Positions 9,417 to 19,493 of a stretch of 64,000 nt of DNA are shown here, piece after piece. The DNA lies in contig JAXHLQ010000001.1 of NCBI GenBank assembly GCA_034522175.1, positions 1,984,001 to 2,048,000 of the forward strand, given 5' to 3'. Origin of the DNA: JAIPDZ01 sp034522175. Its GTDB lineage: Bacteria; Desulfobacterota; DSM-4660; Desulfatiglandales; Desulfatiglandaceae. Made by a program: the position numbers and the translations under genes. Within the stretch, counting starts at the first letter, position 1; every line of letters starts with the position of its first letter. The notes beneath the pieces are model-generated. The model was not told where the DNA came from. It saw only the letters and a list, made by a program, of their open reading frames with translations, and searched no databases.

Positions 9417-10860
9417 TGACCGCTCCCGCCTCAACGCGTTTACGGTCATCCTGTTCCAGCGTGGTTCTCTTCAGCCGCTGAACCGCACGCACAAAGGCAC
9501 GGCCTCTGTGTGCATAATCAGAAAACATGTCAAAGCTGGAGCACGCCGGCGCCAGCAGTACGGTATCTCCTTCCTGGGCCATTTCAAACGCTTTACGAAC
9601 CGCTTCGTCCATATGTTCAGCAAAGGTAAACGGAATGGCCCCGTTGAATGCGCGGGCCAGAAGCGCTCTGGCTTCTCCAAGGAATACGGCTGTCTTTATT
9701 CGGTCCCGGCCGGTTTCAACGAGTAAATCATAATCTGACCCTTTGTGTCGGCCCCCTGCGATAAGAATCACATTTCCTGTAAAGCTGCCGACAGCGCGCA
9801 TGGCGGCATCCACATTGGTGGCTTTTGAATCATTGAAAAAGGATACGCCGTGAAATGCGTCTACATGCTCGAGCCGGTTGGGAAGCCCCCTGAATGTGTC
9901 TATGGATGTCTGGATAATATCATCGGGAATCTGCAGGGCCTGACCCACAAGGATTGCGGCCATGAGATTCTCGCGATTGTGAATCCCGGGAAGGGCAAAA
10001 TGATCCAGGGAAAATCGCCGCTTAGACGCTTCTTCAAGCCCACATACGATGGCACCCTCCTGAATAAAAGCATCTCGTTTTTCATTGGGTGTGGGGCCGT
10101 AGCGAAGCACATGGAGTCCGGTGGGCGTCGGGATCCCCGAAAGGACAGGATCTTCATCGTTGAGTATGAGACAGTCCCCTGCGCCTTGATTTTCAAATAT
10201 TCTGAGTTTCGATGCGATATACGCCGGATAGTCCCTGTATCGGTCCAGATGGTCCGGCGAGATGTTGAGGAGCAGGGAAATATTGGGATGAAATGTTTCA
10301 ATGGTATCCAGCTGGAAACTGCTCACTTCCACCACGAGATAATCGGCGCCGCCCCCTTTTGCCGCATAGGCCATCAGCGGCGTGCCGATGTTGCCCCCCA
10401 CAAACACGTTTAAACCGCTATTTTTGAGCATTTCTCCCAGAAAATAGGTGACGGTGGATTTTCCGTTGCTGCCGGTAACGGCGATGATCGGTTCATGGAT
10501 GTTGCGGCTGGCCAGTTCCATTTCTCCCAGAACAGGGATATGGCGTTCGTATGCGGCGGTCAAAGGCAAGATGTCCAGCGGGACCCCGGGGCTCACCACA
10601 ATAAGATCCGCGTTTAGAAATGTCTTTTTTATGTGTTCGCCTGTTTCCAACATTACCCCCGCCGATTTCAGCTCGCTGACTTGATCGGGGTTCAGTTCGC
10701 TCTCCGGCCTGGACTCACTCACCGTCACCTCCGCCCCCGTTTGGGCCATGTGGCGTGCGGTCCAGTACCCGGACAACCCGAGGCCCACCACCAGTACACG
10801 CCGTTCCGCCTCGGGCGTCTTTCCGCTGTTGGGGTCTTTGAGAGCTGTCATGGTTGCCAT
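9409..10860 (-). CDS. murD: UDP-N-acetylmuramoyl-L-alanine--D-glutamate ligase MurD
   Basis: A 483-residue Mur ligase that adds D-glutamate to UDP-MurNAc-L-Ala. The N-terminal Rossmann domain starts VLVVGLGLSGYWTARHMA. The central ATP domain has AVTGSNGKSTVTYFLGEML near residue 130 and the LLNISPDHLDRYRDYPAYIASKLRIF segment typical of MurD. The C-terminal domain carries FFNDSKATNVDAAMRAV and the terminal LLAPACSSFDMFSDYAHRGRAF. The ATG at 10860 immediately follows the mraY stop. Confidence 0.97.
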   Translation of the reverse strand: MATMTALKDPNSGKTPEAERRVLVVGLGLSGYWTARHMAQTGAEVTVSESRPESELNPDQVSELKSAGVMLETGEHIKKTFLNADLIVVSPGVPLDILPLTAAYERHIPVLGEMELASRNIHEPIIAVTGSNGKSTVTYFLGEMLKNSGLNVFVGGNIGTPLMAYAAKGGGADYLVVEVSSFQLDTIETFHPNISLLLNISPDHLDRYRDYPAYIASKLRIFENQGAGDCLILNDEDPVLSGIPTPTGLHVLRYGPTPNEKRDAFIQEGAIVCGLEEASKRRFSLDHFALPGIHNRENLMAAILVGQALQIPDDIIQTSIDTFRGLPNRLEHVDAFHGVSFFNDSKATNVDAAMRAVGSFTGNVILIAGGRHKGSDYDLLVETGRDRIKTAVFLGEARALLARAFNGAIPFTFAEHMDEAVRKAFEMAQEGDTVLLAPACSSFDMFSDYAHRGRAFVRAVQRLKRTTLEQDDRKRVEAGAVNG

Positions 10861-11940
10861 CTATCTCAGTTTGAGCGTGCTCAGAGAGAGTAACGCCAAT
10901 ACGATGGATATAATCCAAAACCGGACAATGACTTTCGGTTCCGGCCATCCTTTCAATTCAAAATGATGGTGTACGGGTGCCATTCGAAAAATTCTCTGTC
11001 CACCGGTGATTTTGAAGTAGGCCACCTGAAAAATCACGGACAGGGCCTCGAATACAAAGAGGCCGCCTACGAGGGTCAGGACCAACTCCTGCTTGGTGAC
11101 CACGGCAATGGCGCCCAGGATGGCGCCCAGCGGTATGGAGCCCACATCCCCCATGAATATCTCTGCCGGGTAGGCATTGTACCAGAGAAAGCCGAGGCCC
11201 GCGCCCACCAGGGCGCCGCAAATGACGGCGATTTCGCCTGAGCCGGGGATATACGGCACCTGCAGGTAGGCGGCCAGTTTTATGTTCCCGGCGATATAGG
11301 AAAATCCCAGATAACTGGCGAATGCAACAATGAGGGGGCTGATGGCCAGCCCATCCAGCCCGTCCGTCAGGTTCACGGCATTGGATGTCCCCACGATGAT
11401 GAAAACGGAAAAGGGAATGTACCACAGCCCCAGATCGGGGATGACCCGTTTAAAGAAGGGGACATTGAGATGCGTGTCAAACCCCGGATACAGATAGATG
11501 GCCACGGATACACTTAGTGCACAGATCATCTGAAGCGAAAATTTGGCGGCGACGCTCAGCCCCTGACTGTTCTTTCGTCTTATTTTGAGGACATCATCAG
11601 CAAACCCGATCCCCCCGAAGCATAAAGCCACAAACACCACAACCCAGATATAGAAATTCAACGGGTCCACCCACAAAAGGGTGGAGAAGATGGCGGCGGG
11701 GATCATTAGACATCCGCCCATGGTCGGCGTCCCCGCCTTAGCCATATGCTCCGACGGCCCATCCGCCCGTATCTGCTGGCCCACCTGAAGGGCTCTCAAA
11801 TGACGGATGACCCAGCCACCACAAATCAAACAAATGATGAGGGCTGTCAGACTGGATAAAATGGTCCTGAATGTGATGTACCGGAACACATTCAGCCACG
11901 AAAAATCCGTATGAAAGAGATAGATCAGTCTGAACAGCAT
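10861..11940 (-). CDS. mraY: Phospho-N-acetylmuramoyl-pentapeptide transferase MraY
   Basis: A 359-residue polytopic membrane enzyme that transfers phospho-MurNAc-pentapeptide to undecaprenyl phosphate to make lipid I. Ten or so hydrophobic helices are present. Active-site motifs are KAGTPTMGG near residue 70, the aspartate pair in GFADDVLKIRRKNSQGL near 115, NAVNLTDGLDGLA near 190, and the histidine loop RMAPVHHHFELKGWPE near 325. I chose the ATG at 11940 (MLFRLIYLF), which matches family length; an upstream ATG at 11982 adds 14 unlikely residues. Confidence 0.97.
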   Translation of the reverse strand: MLFRLIYLFHTDFSWLNVFRYITFRTILSSLTALIICLICGGWVIRHLRALQVGQQIRADGPSEHMAKAGTPTMGGCLMIPAAIFSTLLWVDPLNFYIWVVVFVALCFGGIGFADDVLKIRRKNSQGLSVAAKFSLQMICALSVSVAIYLYPGFDTHLNVPFFKRVIPDLGLWYIPFSVFIIVGTSNAVNLTDGLDGLAISPLIVAFASYLGFSYIAGNIKLAAYLQVPYIPGSGEIAVICGALVGAGLGFLWYNAYPAEIFMGDVGSIPLGAILGAIAVVTKQELVLTLVGGLFVFEALSVIFQVAYFKITGGQRIFRMAPVHHHFELKGWPEPKVIVRFWIISIVLALLSLSTLKLR

Positions 11941-12012
11941 TGCATGACCCCTGAATGCGAAGGGACCAACCCCACGCGGCACCGGATGAGCGATCCGGCG
12001 TTCATTACACCC

Positions 12013-12378
12013 CTAAGCCGTCACCTCTGTGACCAGATTAACGAAATATTCCATAGTGAAAGGTTTCATGATGCTTTTTACCACATTCGGTATTCCCTCA
12101 TGGAAACGACCTTTTTCCGAAGGATTGCCGGTCATGACGATGACCTTTTCCTTTCGGCCCCCTTCCTTCATACTCTGCAACATTCCCACCCCATCTAACC
12201 TGGGCATGTTGATATCGGTAATCACGAGATCGAAATCTTCTTCTTTCAAGACATCCAGGGACTCCTGACCGTCTCTGGCTTCACGAACCTCAAAGCCCTG
12301 ACTCAACAAGGCTTCGGATAGGAGAAGCCGGATGCCTCTTTCGTCGTCCACCACCAGTACTTTCTTCCCATTTTTCAT
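12013..12378 (-). CDS. Stand-alone CheY-like response regulator receiver inside dcw cluster
   Basis: A 121-residue single receiver domain with no output domain. Visible features are the acidic pair in VLVVDDERGIRLLL, the phospho-acceptor aspartate in DLVITDINMPRLDG, the conserved threonine in KVIVMTGNP and the lysine in SIMKPFTMEYF. The start at 12378 is preceded by GGAGG at eight bases; an upstream in-frame ATG at 12423 would overlap murF. It lies 19 bases after murF and about 70 before mraY on the same strand, so it is presumably co-transcribed with wall synthesis genes. No histidine kinase is in the window. The partner and role are unknown; a regulatory input to division or wall growth is only an inference. 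Confidence 0.9.
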   Translation of the reverse strand: MKNGKKVLVVDDERGIRLLLSEALLSQGFEVREARDGQESLDVLKEEDFDLVITDINMPRLDGVGMLQSMKEGGRKEKVIVMTGNPSEKGRFHEGIPNVVKSIMKPFTMEYFVNLVTEVTA

Positions 12379-12397
12379 ACCAGGCACCTCCGTCAGA

Positions 12398-13853
12398 TCA
12401 ATTTCGCCCATGTTTGAGCGCACCTGCCAAACCTTCCACCACCCTATCGAGGGCCATCTTTCGAGACCCCTTCAGAAATACGAGCGTCCCCTCCCCAATC
12501 GAATCACATATGCCCTTAATCATTTCATTATGGTCGTCTACCAGCCTGATCCGCTCCTCGGGCAGACCCCCCGCTATTGCCCCCGCCTTCATGTCGGTCT
12601 TGTGGGAGCCGAAAGCGAAAAAAAGATCGGCTCCACTCTCTGACACCCATTTGCCCGCTTCCCAGTGGGAACGGACCGTGGCTTCACCCAACTCCAGCAT
12701 TTCTGCGAGACACACGATGAGTCGATCCTCTTCCCCGGCCAACGTCTTGATGGAGGCGAGTGCTGCTTTTAAAGACGAGGGATTTGCATTATAGGTATCA
12801 TCGACCACTGTGACACCGCCCGGAAAAGAGTGCATCATAAACCGTCCCTTCATCCCCCGGTAAGCGGATAGTCCTTTTAAGATCATTTTAGAAGAGGCAC
12901 CCAGCCCGAAACTTACGGCGGCTGCGGCCAATGCATTGCTGACATTATGACGGCCCGGGAGATGAATACGGACCGGCCAGGCGTCGTTCCCGTAAACGAG
13001 GGTAAACCGAAACCCTCTTTTGTCCAGTGGCTCGATCTTTGTAGCCCGAACGTTATTTTCCCTGCCATATCCGAATGTCAGCTTCCGCACACCATATCGC
13101 TCAGCATTTTTCATCAGCGGTCCGTCATCCCCATTCAGGACCATTAGCCCATTTGATGGCATTCTTTCTATCATCTCGCACTTTGCATGGGCCACGCCCT
13201 GAAGTGTGCCCAACCCTTCCAGATGGGCCATCCCGATGTTGAGAATGACCCCTACGTCCGGGGCCGCGATTTCGGTCAAGCGGGCGATTTCTCCCGGGCG
13301 GTTCATCCCCATCTCCAGGACGGCCGTATCATGCGTTTCTTTAAGGCCCAAAAGAGTAAGGGGAAGGCCGATGAGGTTATTGAAGTTCCCTTCGTTTTTG
13401 AGCGTCTTTTGAGTCAATCCACAAATACCGGCCACCATTTCTTTTGTGGTGGTTTTTCCCGAACTACCGGTAATGCCAACGACGGTCACGCCGTGTCGAC
13501 GACGCCACCAAATGCCGAGATCCCCAAGGGCCTTTAGGGTGTCCGCCACAACAACAATGTCTGAGGGCGCCCTTTTTTGGGAATCCGGGTCCGTTATTCG
13601 TTGGCAGCCCCTGGATGCCCACCATGTCTCACGCACCACGGCCCCGGCTGCTCCCTTTTGGAGGGCATCAAAGACAAAGTCATGACCGTCATAATGGGGG
13701 CCCGGAAGTGCCCAGAAAATGTCTCCTTCTTTAATCCGCCTTGAATCTGCTGCTGATGCCCGTGAAAACCGCACGTATCGCCCCAAAAACCGCACGCCCA
13801 TTGATAGCTTCGAGCACGTCGCGGGTCGTCAGATGCCCCCATCGGGCCGACAT
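12398..13853 (-). CDS. murF: UDP-MurNAc-tripeptide--D-alanyl-D-alanine ligase MurF (single-base frameshift)
   Basis: MurF adds the D-Ala-D-Ala dipeptide to UDP-MurNAc-tripeptide. The start is an ATG at 13853 with GGGAGAT just upstream, giving MSARWGHLTTRDVLEAINGRAVFGAIRAVFTGIS. This frame runs into a stop, while the expected continuation ADSRRIKEGDIFWALPGPHYDGHDF is in the next frame. The switch is at the CAGCAGCAG stretch (about 13747-13756), consistent with one extra base. Downstream motifs are GITGSSGKTTTKEMVAGICG, NIGMAHLEGLGTLQGVAHAKCE and VVDDTYNANPSSLKAALASI. With the correction the length is 484 residues, normal for MurF. Confidence 0.92.
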
Positions 13854-15408
13854 TTATCTCCCGCACTTCGATCGGGGGCCCGGGCATCATCCGGCCGATG
13901 ATTGAGTTTTGACAGGGATGCGGCCATTTCACCTATGATTTTGTCGTCAAAGGGTTTCTTTTCCTCACCGATAATCTGGTGTGTCTCGTGGCCCTTTCCA
14001 GCAATCAAAACCCCGTCTTCCGCATGGGCCATGTTCACTGCGAGAAAAATCGCCCGCTTTCGGTCCAACTCAAGGATGTAATCCTTAATGCCGGCATCCA
14101 TAACCCCCTTTTGATCTCATCGGCGATGGCTGAGGGATCCTCGGTGCGGGGATTGTCCGAGGTGATAATCACCTGGTCACTGAGCCGTCCTGCTACCCGC
14201 CCCATCTCAACACGCTTGCCTCGATCCCTGTCTCCCCCACAACCGAAGACGGTAATCATGCGACCGGTGATGTGTTTCCTCATGGCCCGGATCGCCTTTG
14301 AAAGGGCATCAGGCGTATGGGCATAGTCGACCACAAGCGTCTTCGAAGCCGTATTGGCGACCCGTTCCATTCGTCCGGGAACGCCGGCGACCCGTTCGAT
14401 GCCCATTGAAATGACATCGAGAGGCACATCCATTGTCAGGGCAGCCGCAACAGCTGCCATGATGTTGTGGATATTGAAATCACCCATAAGCCCGGAACGA
14501 ATATCCAACTTTCCTGTGGGGGTCATTAATTCCGCCCTCAGACCCTCTTTCTTGAGCCGGATGTTTTCTGCTCGAACATCGGTGCCCTCATTCGTCCCGT
14601 AGGTCATTACCGGTGCATCCGTTAAGGTTTTGAGTGCACCTGCCATGGGGTCGTCCATGTTCAACACAGCAGTGGTGTTATCTTTGCCCCTCGCCGCTTT
14701 CAGGTCTTTGAAGAGTCTGGACTTCACCTCAAAATAGGCTTCCATGGAATGGTGATAATCGAGATGGTCTCTCGAGATATTGGTAAACACGGCCACCCGG
14801 AACGGACATTCAGCGGTTCGGCCCTGGTCCAGTGCATGGGAAGAAACCTCCATGACGACATCCGTAACCTGAGCGTCTGCCATTGTCCGAAGGGTACGCA
14901 TCAGGTCAAGGGATTCCGGGGTGGTGACCGGCGCTTCCCATGCTTTTCCCGGCATCCGATAGTTGATGGTTCCGATCACGCCCGGGCGCCGATCGGCCTC
15001 AATGAGAATCGATTCCAGCAGATAACTCGTAGTGGTTTTCCCGTTGGTGCCCGTAATACCGATCAGATTCATCCCCTCGAATGGGGACCCGTAGAACCTT
15101 TTGGCAATCCGGGCAAGGGCATTGCGGGAATCATCCACCTGAATCAGGACCGGCGCGGCGGGTGGTTCTGTACCCTTTAGACGCTCACGAAGTCCCTTTG
15201 GTGATGTCTCCATGATCACGGCGACCGCCCCGTTTTGGATCGCTTCCTTTACGAAGCGATGCCCGTCGACGGCGTGACCTTTCACGGCCACAAACAGGTC
15301 GCCAGGGGCGATTTTTCTGGAATCATAGGCAATCCCCTCGATAGTCACATCTTCTCTGCCCGAAATATTGATTATGGCCAGACCACTTATGAGGTCCATC
15401 AATTTCAT
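13829..15408 (-). CDS. murE: UDP-MurNAc-L-Ala-D-Glu--meso-DAP ligase MurE (single-base frameshift)
   Basis: MurE adds the third stem-peptide residue. The N-terminal domain (YDSRKIAPGDLFVAVKGHAVDGHRFV), ATP motif GITGTNGKTTTSYLLES and HTPDALSKAIRAM are in one frame. SDNPRTEDP is the DNPR signature associated with meso-diaminopimelate ligases. The reading frame then breaks at the run of five C at 14104-14108, and the C-terminal GVLIAGKGHETHQIIGEEKKPFDDK is in the neighbouring frame, so one base is missing. The corrected length is about 526 residues, a little long. The tail after PFDDK is not typical and overlaps the murF start by 25 bases; a second nearby slip ending at the TAA just before the murF ATG is possible. 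Confidence 0.92.
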
Positions 15409-15454
15409 GCTCAGCCATTCGCTTTCTCAGTCAACTGGTTTCTGCACTTCGTTC

Positions 15455-17445
15455 TCATCGGTTGGGTGGTTTGAAATGAACGGTTATTGAATCCATCTCT
15501 TGAATGGGAAGGCCCGGTTCAGGTTGCTGCGATACGGCCAGCCCGGATCCTTTCAAGCAAACCTTCAGCCCCAACGCTCGTCCCTTTTTGAGGACGGCTC
15601 TCATGCCCATGTTGGTGAAATCGGGAATGGTTCCCTGGCGAAGTTCCTGGGCAATGTGTTTCACTTCCGGAACAGTGATCAAGATCTTGCCTGTTTTCGA
15701 CGCTTCCGTTTCCTCATCCATCCCATCCGCATGGGCATCGGTCAGAAGGCCGCGTCTTGGGGATACCCGCAGATGGTTGAGCGCCCATGATCCGACTTTT
15801 CGAAAGACCGGGCCTGCCACCAGCCCGCCATAAGCCATTCCTTCGGGTTCATCAATGACCACGAGAATGACCAGCTTGGGATCTTCGGCGGGTGCGAAGC
15901 CCACGAAGGTGGCGACATATTTTTGTCTCGAGTATGCCTTGGTCTCGGGATCGACTTTCTGAGCCGTTCCGGTTTTTCCAGCAACCCGATACCCGGCGAT
16001 GGCCGCTTTGGGCGCTGTCCCATCGCTTTCCACAACACCTGTGAGGATGGAGGCCACCGTTCTCGCTGTATGGACCGAGATGACCTGCCGCAGCATCTCG
16101 GGTCGGTTCTCTTTAACGGTTCGGCCTGATGGGTCCGCAATTTTTTTGACCACGTAAGGGCGCATGAGTTTTCCTCCGTTTGCAATGGCCGCCATTCCCA
16201 TGGCGAGTTGCAGGGATGTGGTGGTCATTCCCTGACCAAAATAGAGGTTGGCCTGGTCAATGGGTTTGGCATCCTTCGGGCTTCTGATAAAGCCCCCTCT
16301 TTCTCCCAAAAGGTCAATCCCTGTTTCTTGACCAAAACCGAAGGCCTTCAGGTATTCGCAAAACGCTTTATATCCCAGTTTCTGGCCGATCTTGATGGCA
16401 CCGATGTTGCTGGAACGCACCACAATATCCGCAACCGTCAGGGTGCCATGTTCGTGTGTGTCATGAACCACCCGACCCCCGATCCTGAATTGACCTTCTT
16501 CACAGTAAATTTCGGTCAGCGGGGTGACGGCGCCGGTCTCCAAAGCCGCACTTAACAGAAAGGCTTTCATGGTTGAACCGGGTTCAAAACAGTCGGTGAT
16601 CGCCCGGTTTCGCCATGTGTGTGCGCCGAATTTTGAGAATACATTGGGGTTGAACTGGGGAACCACTGCCATGGCCAGAATTTCTCCGGTGTTCGGATCC
16701 ACCACCAGGCAATGCCCCCCCGGGCATTGGATGTCGTAACGGCTGCATGTAAGGCCTGTTGGGCCTTGTATTGGATCTCCTTGTCTATGGTGAGCGTGAG
16801 GTGGTGCGGGCCGTGCTTTCCGGATTCGGCGGGCTTGTCAATGGCAAATGGCCTACCGAAAGCGTCTTCCATGCAGACCAGTTTGTGCTGGGCCCCTCTG
16901 AGGTACGTGTCATATTTTCTTTCAAGACCTTCCAGCCCCTGATTGTCCGTACCGGAGAATCCGATCAGGTTCGCCGCAATCTCCCGTCCCGGATAATACC
17001 GCCTTGATTCTGTGGTGATTCCCACCCCGACCAGGTGAAGGCGATTTATTTCCGCGGTCAGCGCAGGGGAGATTCGTCGCTTTACCCAAACGAATGATCG
17101 CTTTTTTTTCAGCTTTTCGAGGATGTCATGGCTTGGCGTTTTCAGCACTTCCGAAAGCGCAGCAGCCGTCTTTTCTTTATCCTTTACCTGACTGGGATGG
17201 GCGAAAACCGACCCGACCTGAATGCTGATGGCCAGTTCATTTCCTTTTCGGTCATAAATGAATCCGCGGTCAGGTGGGAGTGTGATGGTTGCAAAAATGC
17301 CCTTGTCGGCGATCCCTTTAAGGTAATCATCTTCAACCACCTGGAGTTGATACGCACGGGCCAAGATGGCCCCCAGGCCAAACACGAAAAAAAGGGTCAC
17401 GATATATACACGAATACGCATCCATTTTTTGTCCTTGGCATTCAT
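15455..17445 (-). CDS. ftsI: Septal peptidoglycan transpeptidase FtsI/PBP3 with PASTA domain (single-base frameshift)
   Basis: A class B penicillin-binding protein that cross-links septal peptidoglycan. It has a short cytoplasmic tail and one N-terminal membrane helix (VYIVTLFFVFGLGAILARAYQL). A pedestal domain carries the RRYYPGREIAANLIGF motif. The transpeptidase domain has SxxK in EPGSTMKAF, SxN in VRSSNIGAIKIGQ and KTG in VAGKTGTAQK. A single C-terminal PASTA repeat follows (DFTNMGMRAVLKKGRALGL). The frame changes at the run of seven C at 16715-16721, between TSNARGG and VVDPNTGEILAMA; adding one base gives 663 residues. Its start overlaps ftsL as ATGA. Confidence 0.94.
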
Positions 17446-17807
17446 TTCAAGACAATAATCTGTTCAGGAGTCGGCTGAATGAGTTCAAACTGTTGGGTCG
17501 CCAATGATTCCAGTCGTGTGGGTGAGGTCAGGGTTGCCAATTCCAATCTTAGTTTTCGGTTTATCTCTCTTTGTTTCATCTCTTCCTGTTTCAATTCGCT
17601 GAGATCGTAACCGATCTGTGTGGTCTCAAAGTTTGACCAGACGTACCCGATACCACTCCCCATGAAAATGATCAGCAGTAAAAAGACGAGAAACACTTGC
17701 TTTCGCGTAAAGAGAACTCGGCGTTTTGAACGGGTGTTTTTGATTCGTATGCCGGTCCCGCCGTTTCGGCATCCCATCAACTGCCTTACCTTTTCAGGTC
17801 TTGTCAT
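17442..17807 (-). CDS. ftsL: Cell division protein FtsL
   Basis: A 121-residue small bitopic protein. The N-terminal cytoplasmic part is basic (RIKNTRSKRRVLFTRK), followed by one membrane helix at about residues 36-56 (VFLVFLLLIIFMGSGIGYVW). A periplasmic coiled-coil then contains heptad-like ELKQEEMKQREINRKLRLEL. FtsL joins FtsB and FtsQ in the divisome. Sequence conservation in this family is poor, so the call rests on topology and on position between rsmH and ftsI. The start at 17807 has AAAGGATG upstream, directly after the rsmH stop; an ATG at 17975 would lie inside rsmH. Confidence 0.88.
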   Translation of the reverse strand: MTRPEKVRQLMGCRNGGTGIRIKNTRSKRRVLFTRKQVFLVFLLLIIFMGSGIGYVWSNFETTQIGYDLSELKQEEMKQREINRKLRLELATLTSPTRLESLATQQFELIQPTPEQIIVLK

Positions 17808-17809
17808 GG

Positions 17810-18745
17810 CTACATCCTTTCTGCAGCCCTCAAGATGGCACTGCGTGCGCTTGGGTTCATGTGGATTTCTTCCTGCGGCGGCTTGATGCCCTTTTTGAAT
17901 ATGCGTCTGAACTGAGGCGTTTTGTCGCATACGCAAACCGGGAAATCCGGGGGGCATGTACAACTGCTCTCCCACTGGACCATCGCCTGTTTGACCCGTC
18001 TGTCCTCTAAGGAATGATAGGAGAGGATGACCAGCCGCCCATATCTAACCATCAGTGACGGGATCTTTTCGAGAAAGATGTCGAGATTTTCAAGTTCGTT
18101 ATTAACGGCGATTCTCAGGGCCTGAAATGTCCTGGTAGCAGGATGTATGGTTCGTTTTCGATGCGAAGTGGGGGATACCGATTCAATCAGGCTCGCGAGT
18201 TGAGAAGATGTTCGAAAAGGCGCATCTGCACGTGTGCGAACGATTGCCCTGGCAATGGATCTTGCCCTCCTTTCCTCACCATACTGTTTCAGTATGTGTT
18301 CAAGCGCTCCGGCCGAAAGTGTATTGACGAGGTCAGCCGCCGTCTGTTCTGCATCAGGGCCCATTCTCATGTCCAACGGCTCATTTCTCTTGAAACTGAA
18401 ACCTTTTCCTGAATGTTCCAACTGGTAAGTAGACATGCCCAGATCCAGTAACACCCCATCGACCTTCTCAATGCCGAGCCGTTCCAGGACAGTGTCCAAT
18501 TCGGCAAAATTTTCTTCGATAAACGCAATCACCTTTGAATGAGAGGCCAAACGCTCTCTCGAGAGCCTGATCGCTTCCGGATCCCTGTCGAGACAGATGA
18601 GCCTTCCTTTAGATGAAAGGCGCTTTGAGATCAACGAACCGTGGCCACCTGAACCCGACGTCCCGTCGACATAGATGCCTGTTTTTCTGTGGAGCAGGCA
18701 ATCCACCGCCTCATGAACAAGAACCGGCTGATGCGGATAGGCCAA
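17810..18745 (-). CDS. rsmH: 16S rRNA (cytosine(1402)-N(4))-methyltransferase RsmH (MraW)
   Basis: A 311-residue SAM-dependent methyltransferase that modifies the decoding centre of 16S rRNA. It starts HQPVLVHEAVDCLLHRKTGIYVDGTSGSGGHG, the SAM-binding loop. VDGVLLDLGMSTYQLEHSGKGFSF is near residue 95. The helical insert follows, then RTFQALRIAVNNELENLDIFLEKIP and ILSYHSLEDRRVKQAM, all typical. It lies between mraZ and ftsL, the conserved place at the head of dcw clusters. Confidence 0.97.
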   Translation of the reverse strand: MAYPHQPVLVHEAVDCLLHRKTGIYVDGTSGSGGHGSLISKRLSSKGRLICLDRDPEAIRLSRERLASHSKVIAFIEENFAELDTVLERLGIEKVDGVLLDLGMSTYQLEHSGKGFSFKRNEPLDMRMGPDAEQTAADLVNTLSAGALEHILKQYGEERRARSIARAIVRTRADAPFRTSSQLASLIESVSPTSHRKRTIHPATRTFQALRIAVNNELENLDIFLEKIPSLMVRYGRLVILSYHSLEDRRVKQAMVQWESSCTCPPDFPVCVCDKTPQFRRIFKKGIKPPQEEIHMNPSARSAILRAAERM

Positions 18746-18757
18746 ATCGGATTCCTC

Positions 18758-19195
18758 TTAGATGCGGAGTTCCGCAAGTGACTGACTGGCATCCGGAAAA
18801 ACCTCCTTGACCCTTTTGAATTCCGCCTCCCATTTTTTGCTGTCCCATATTTCGAACCGTTTCAACTGGCCGGCTAATACCACCTCCTTTTGCAGACCCG
18901 CATCATTTCTCAGATTTTGCGGGATGGTAATCCGCCCGTTTTTGACTGTACATTCCTCAGCACCGGAGATAAAATATCTGAGAAATGCAATGCCATCATT
19001 GTCAAAAAGGGGCAGGTTGGCGGCTTTTTCCTCGAGAATCCGCCAGTCATCCCTTGAAAAGGCCCAGAGAGAATCGTCCTTATGGGTGACAACCACGCAA
19101 TCTTCTCCCTTCCGGTCCAGCACCTCCCTGAACCGGGCGGGAATGGCCAAGCGGCCTTTGGCATCGAGGGTATGTCTTGAACGACCTCTGAACAT
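18758..19195 (-). CDS. mraZ: Transcriptional regulator MraZ
   Basis: A 145-residue protein with two SpoVT-AbrB-type MraZ repeats: FRGRSRHTLDAKGRLAIPARFREVL at the N terminus and the second half around CTVKNGRITIPQNLRNDAGL. Both halves carry the conserved DxKGR/NGR and IPxxxR pattern that forms the DNA-binding ring. MraZ represses or tunes its own dcw operon by binding short TGGG repeats near its promoter, and such repeats are present here. The start at 19195 fits family length; an in-frame ATG at 19234 would include the operator region. Confidence 0.95.
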   Translation of the reverse strand: MFRGRSRHTLDAKGRLAIPARFREVLDRKGEDCVVVTHKDDSLWAFSRDDWRILEEKAANLPLFDNDGIAFLRYFISGAEECTVKNGRITIPQNLRNDAGLQKEVVLAGQLKRFEIWDSKKWEAEFKRVKEVFPDASQSLAELRI

Positions 19196-19207
19196 GGCTC
19201 TACGTCT

Positions 19208-19224
19208 TTGGGAATTTATGGGAA
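19208..19224. promoter_or_regulatory. Putative MraZ-binding direct repeats
   Basis: On the plus strand two TGGGA units, at 19209-19213 and 19219-19223, are spaced exactly ten bases apart (TGGGAATTTA TGGGAATTTG). MraZ of other bacteria binds direct TGGG-type repeats at this periodicity. They lie between the predicted promoter and the mraZ start, where bound MraZ would block transcription. Only two clear units are present and they read on the strand opposite to mraZ, so the call is tentative. Confidence 0.55.
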
Positions 19225-19242
19225 TTTGATCCACTTTGTGAC

Positions 19243-19271
19243 ACTATCTTCCAAAAATGACCCGTTGTCAA
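19243..19271 (-). promoter_or_regulatory. Sigma70-type promoter of the dcw operon
   Basis: On the minus strand TTGACA (19271-19266) is followed after 17 bases by GATAGT (19248-19243). The -35 is a perfect consensus and the -10 is a moderate match. It lies about 50 bases upstream of the mraZ ATG, with MraZ-type repeats in between. Confidence 0.65.
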
Positions 19272-19493
19272 GAAAAAAAATTAGAAAAATGAACTATTTG
19301 GGCTTTTTTTGGCTGAAGAATAATGCCCATATGTATGGTTAATCTGTAAGAGACCCCCTATATGATGTGAGATGGGGCCTAATCCATTGGCTATACTGGA
19401 TAAAGACCGTCATTGAATGGAAAGAAATCAGGCAAAAAATGCGATGGCGATGGATATGAGATAAAGCACGATAAAAAGGAGAGGGAGGAAATA

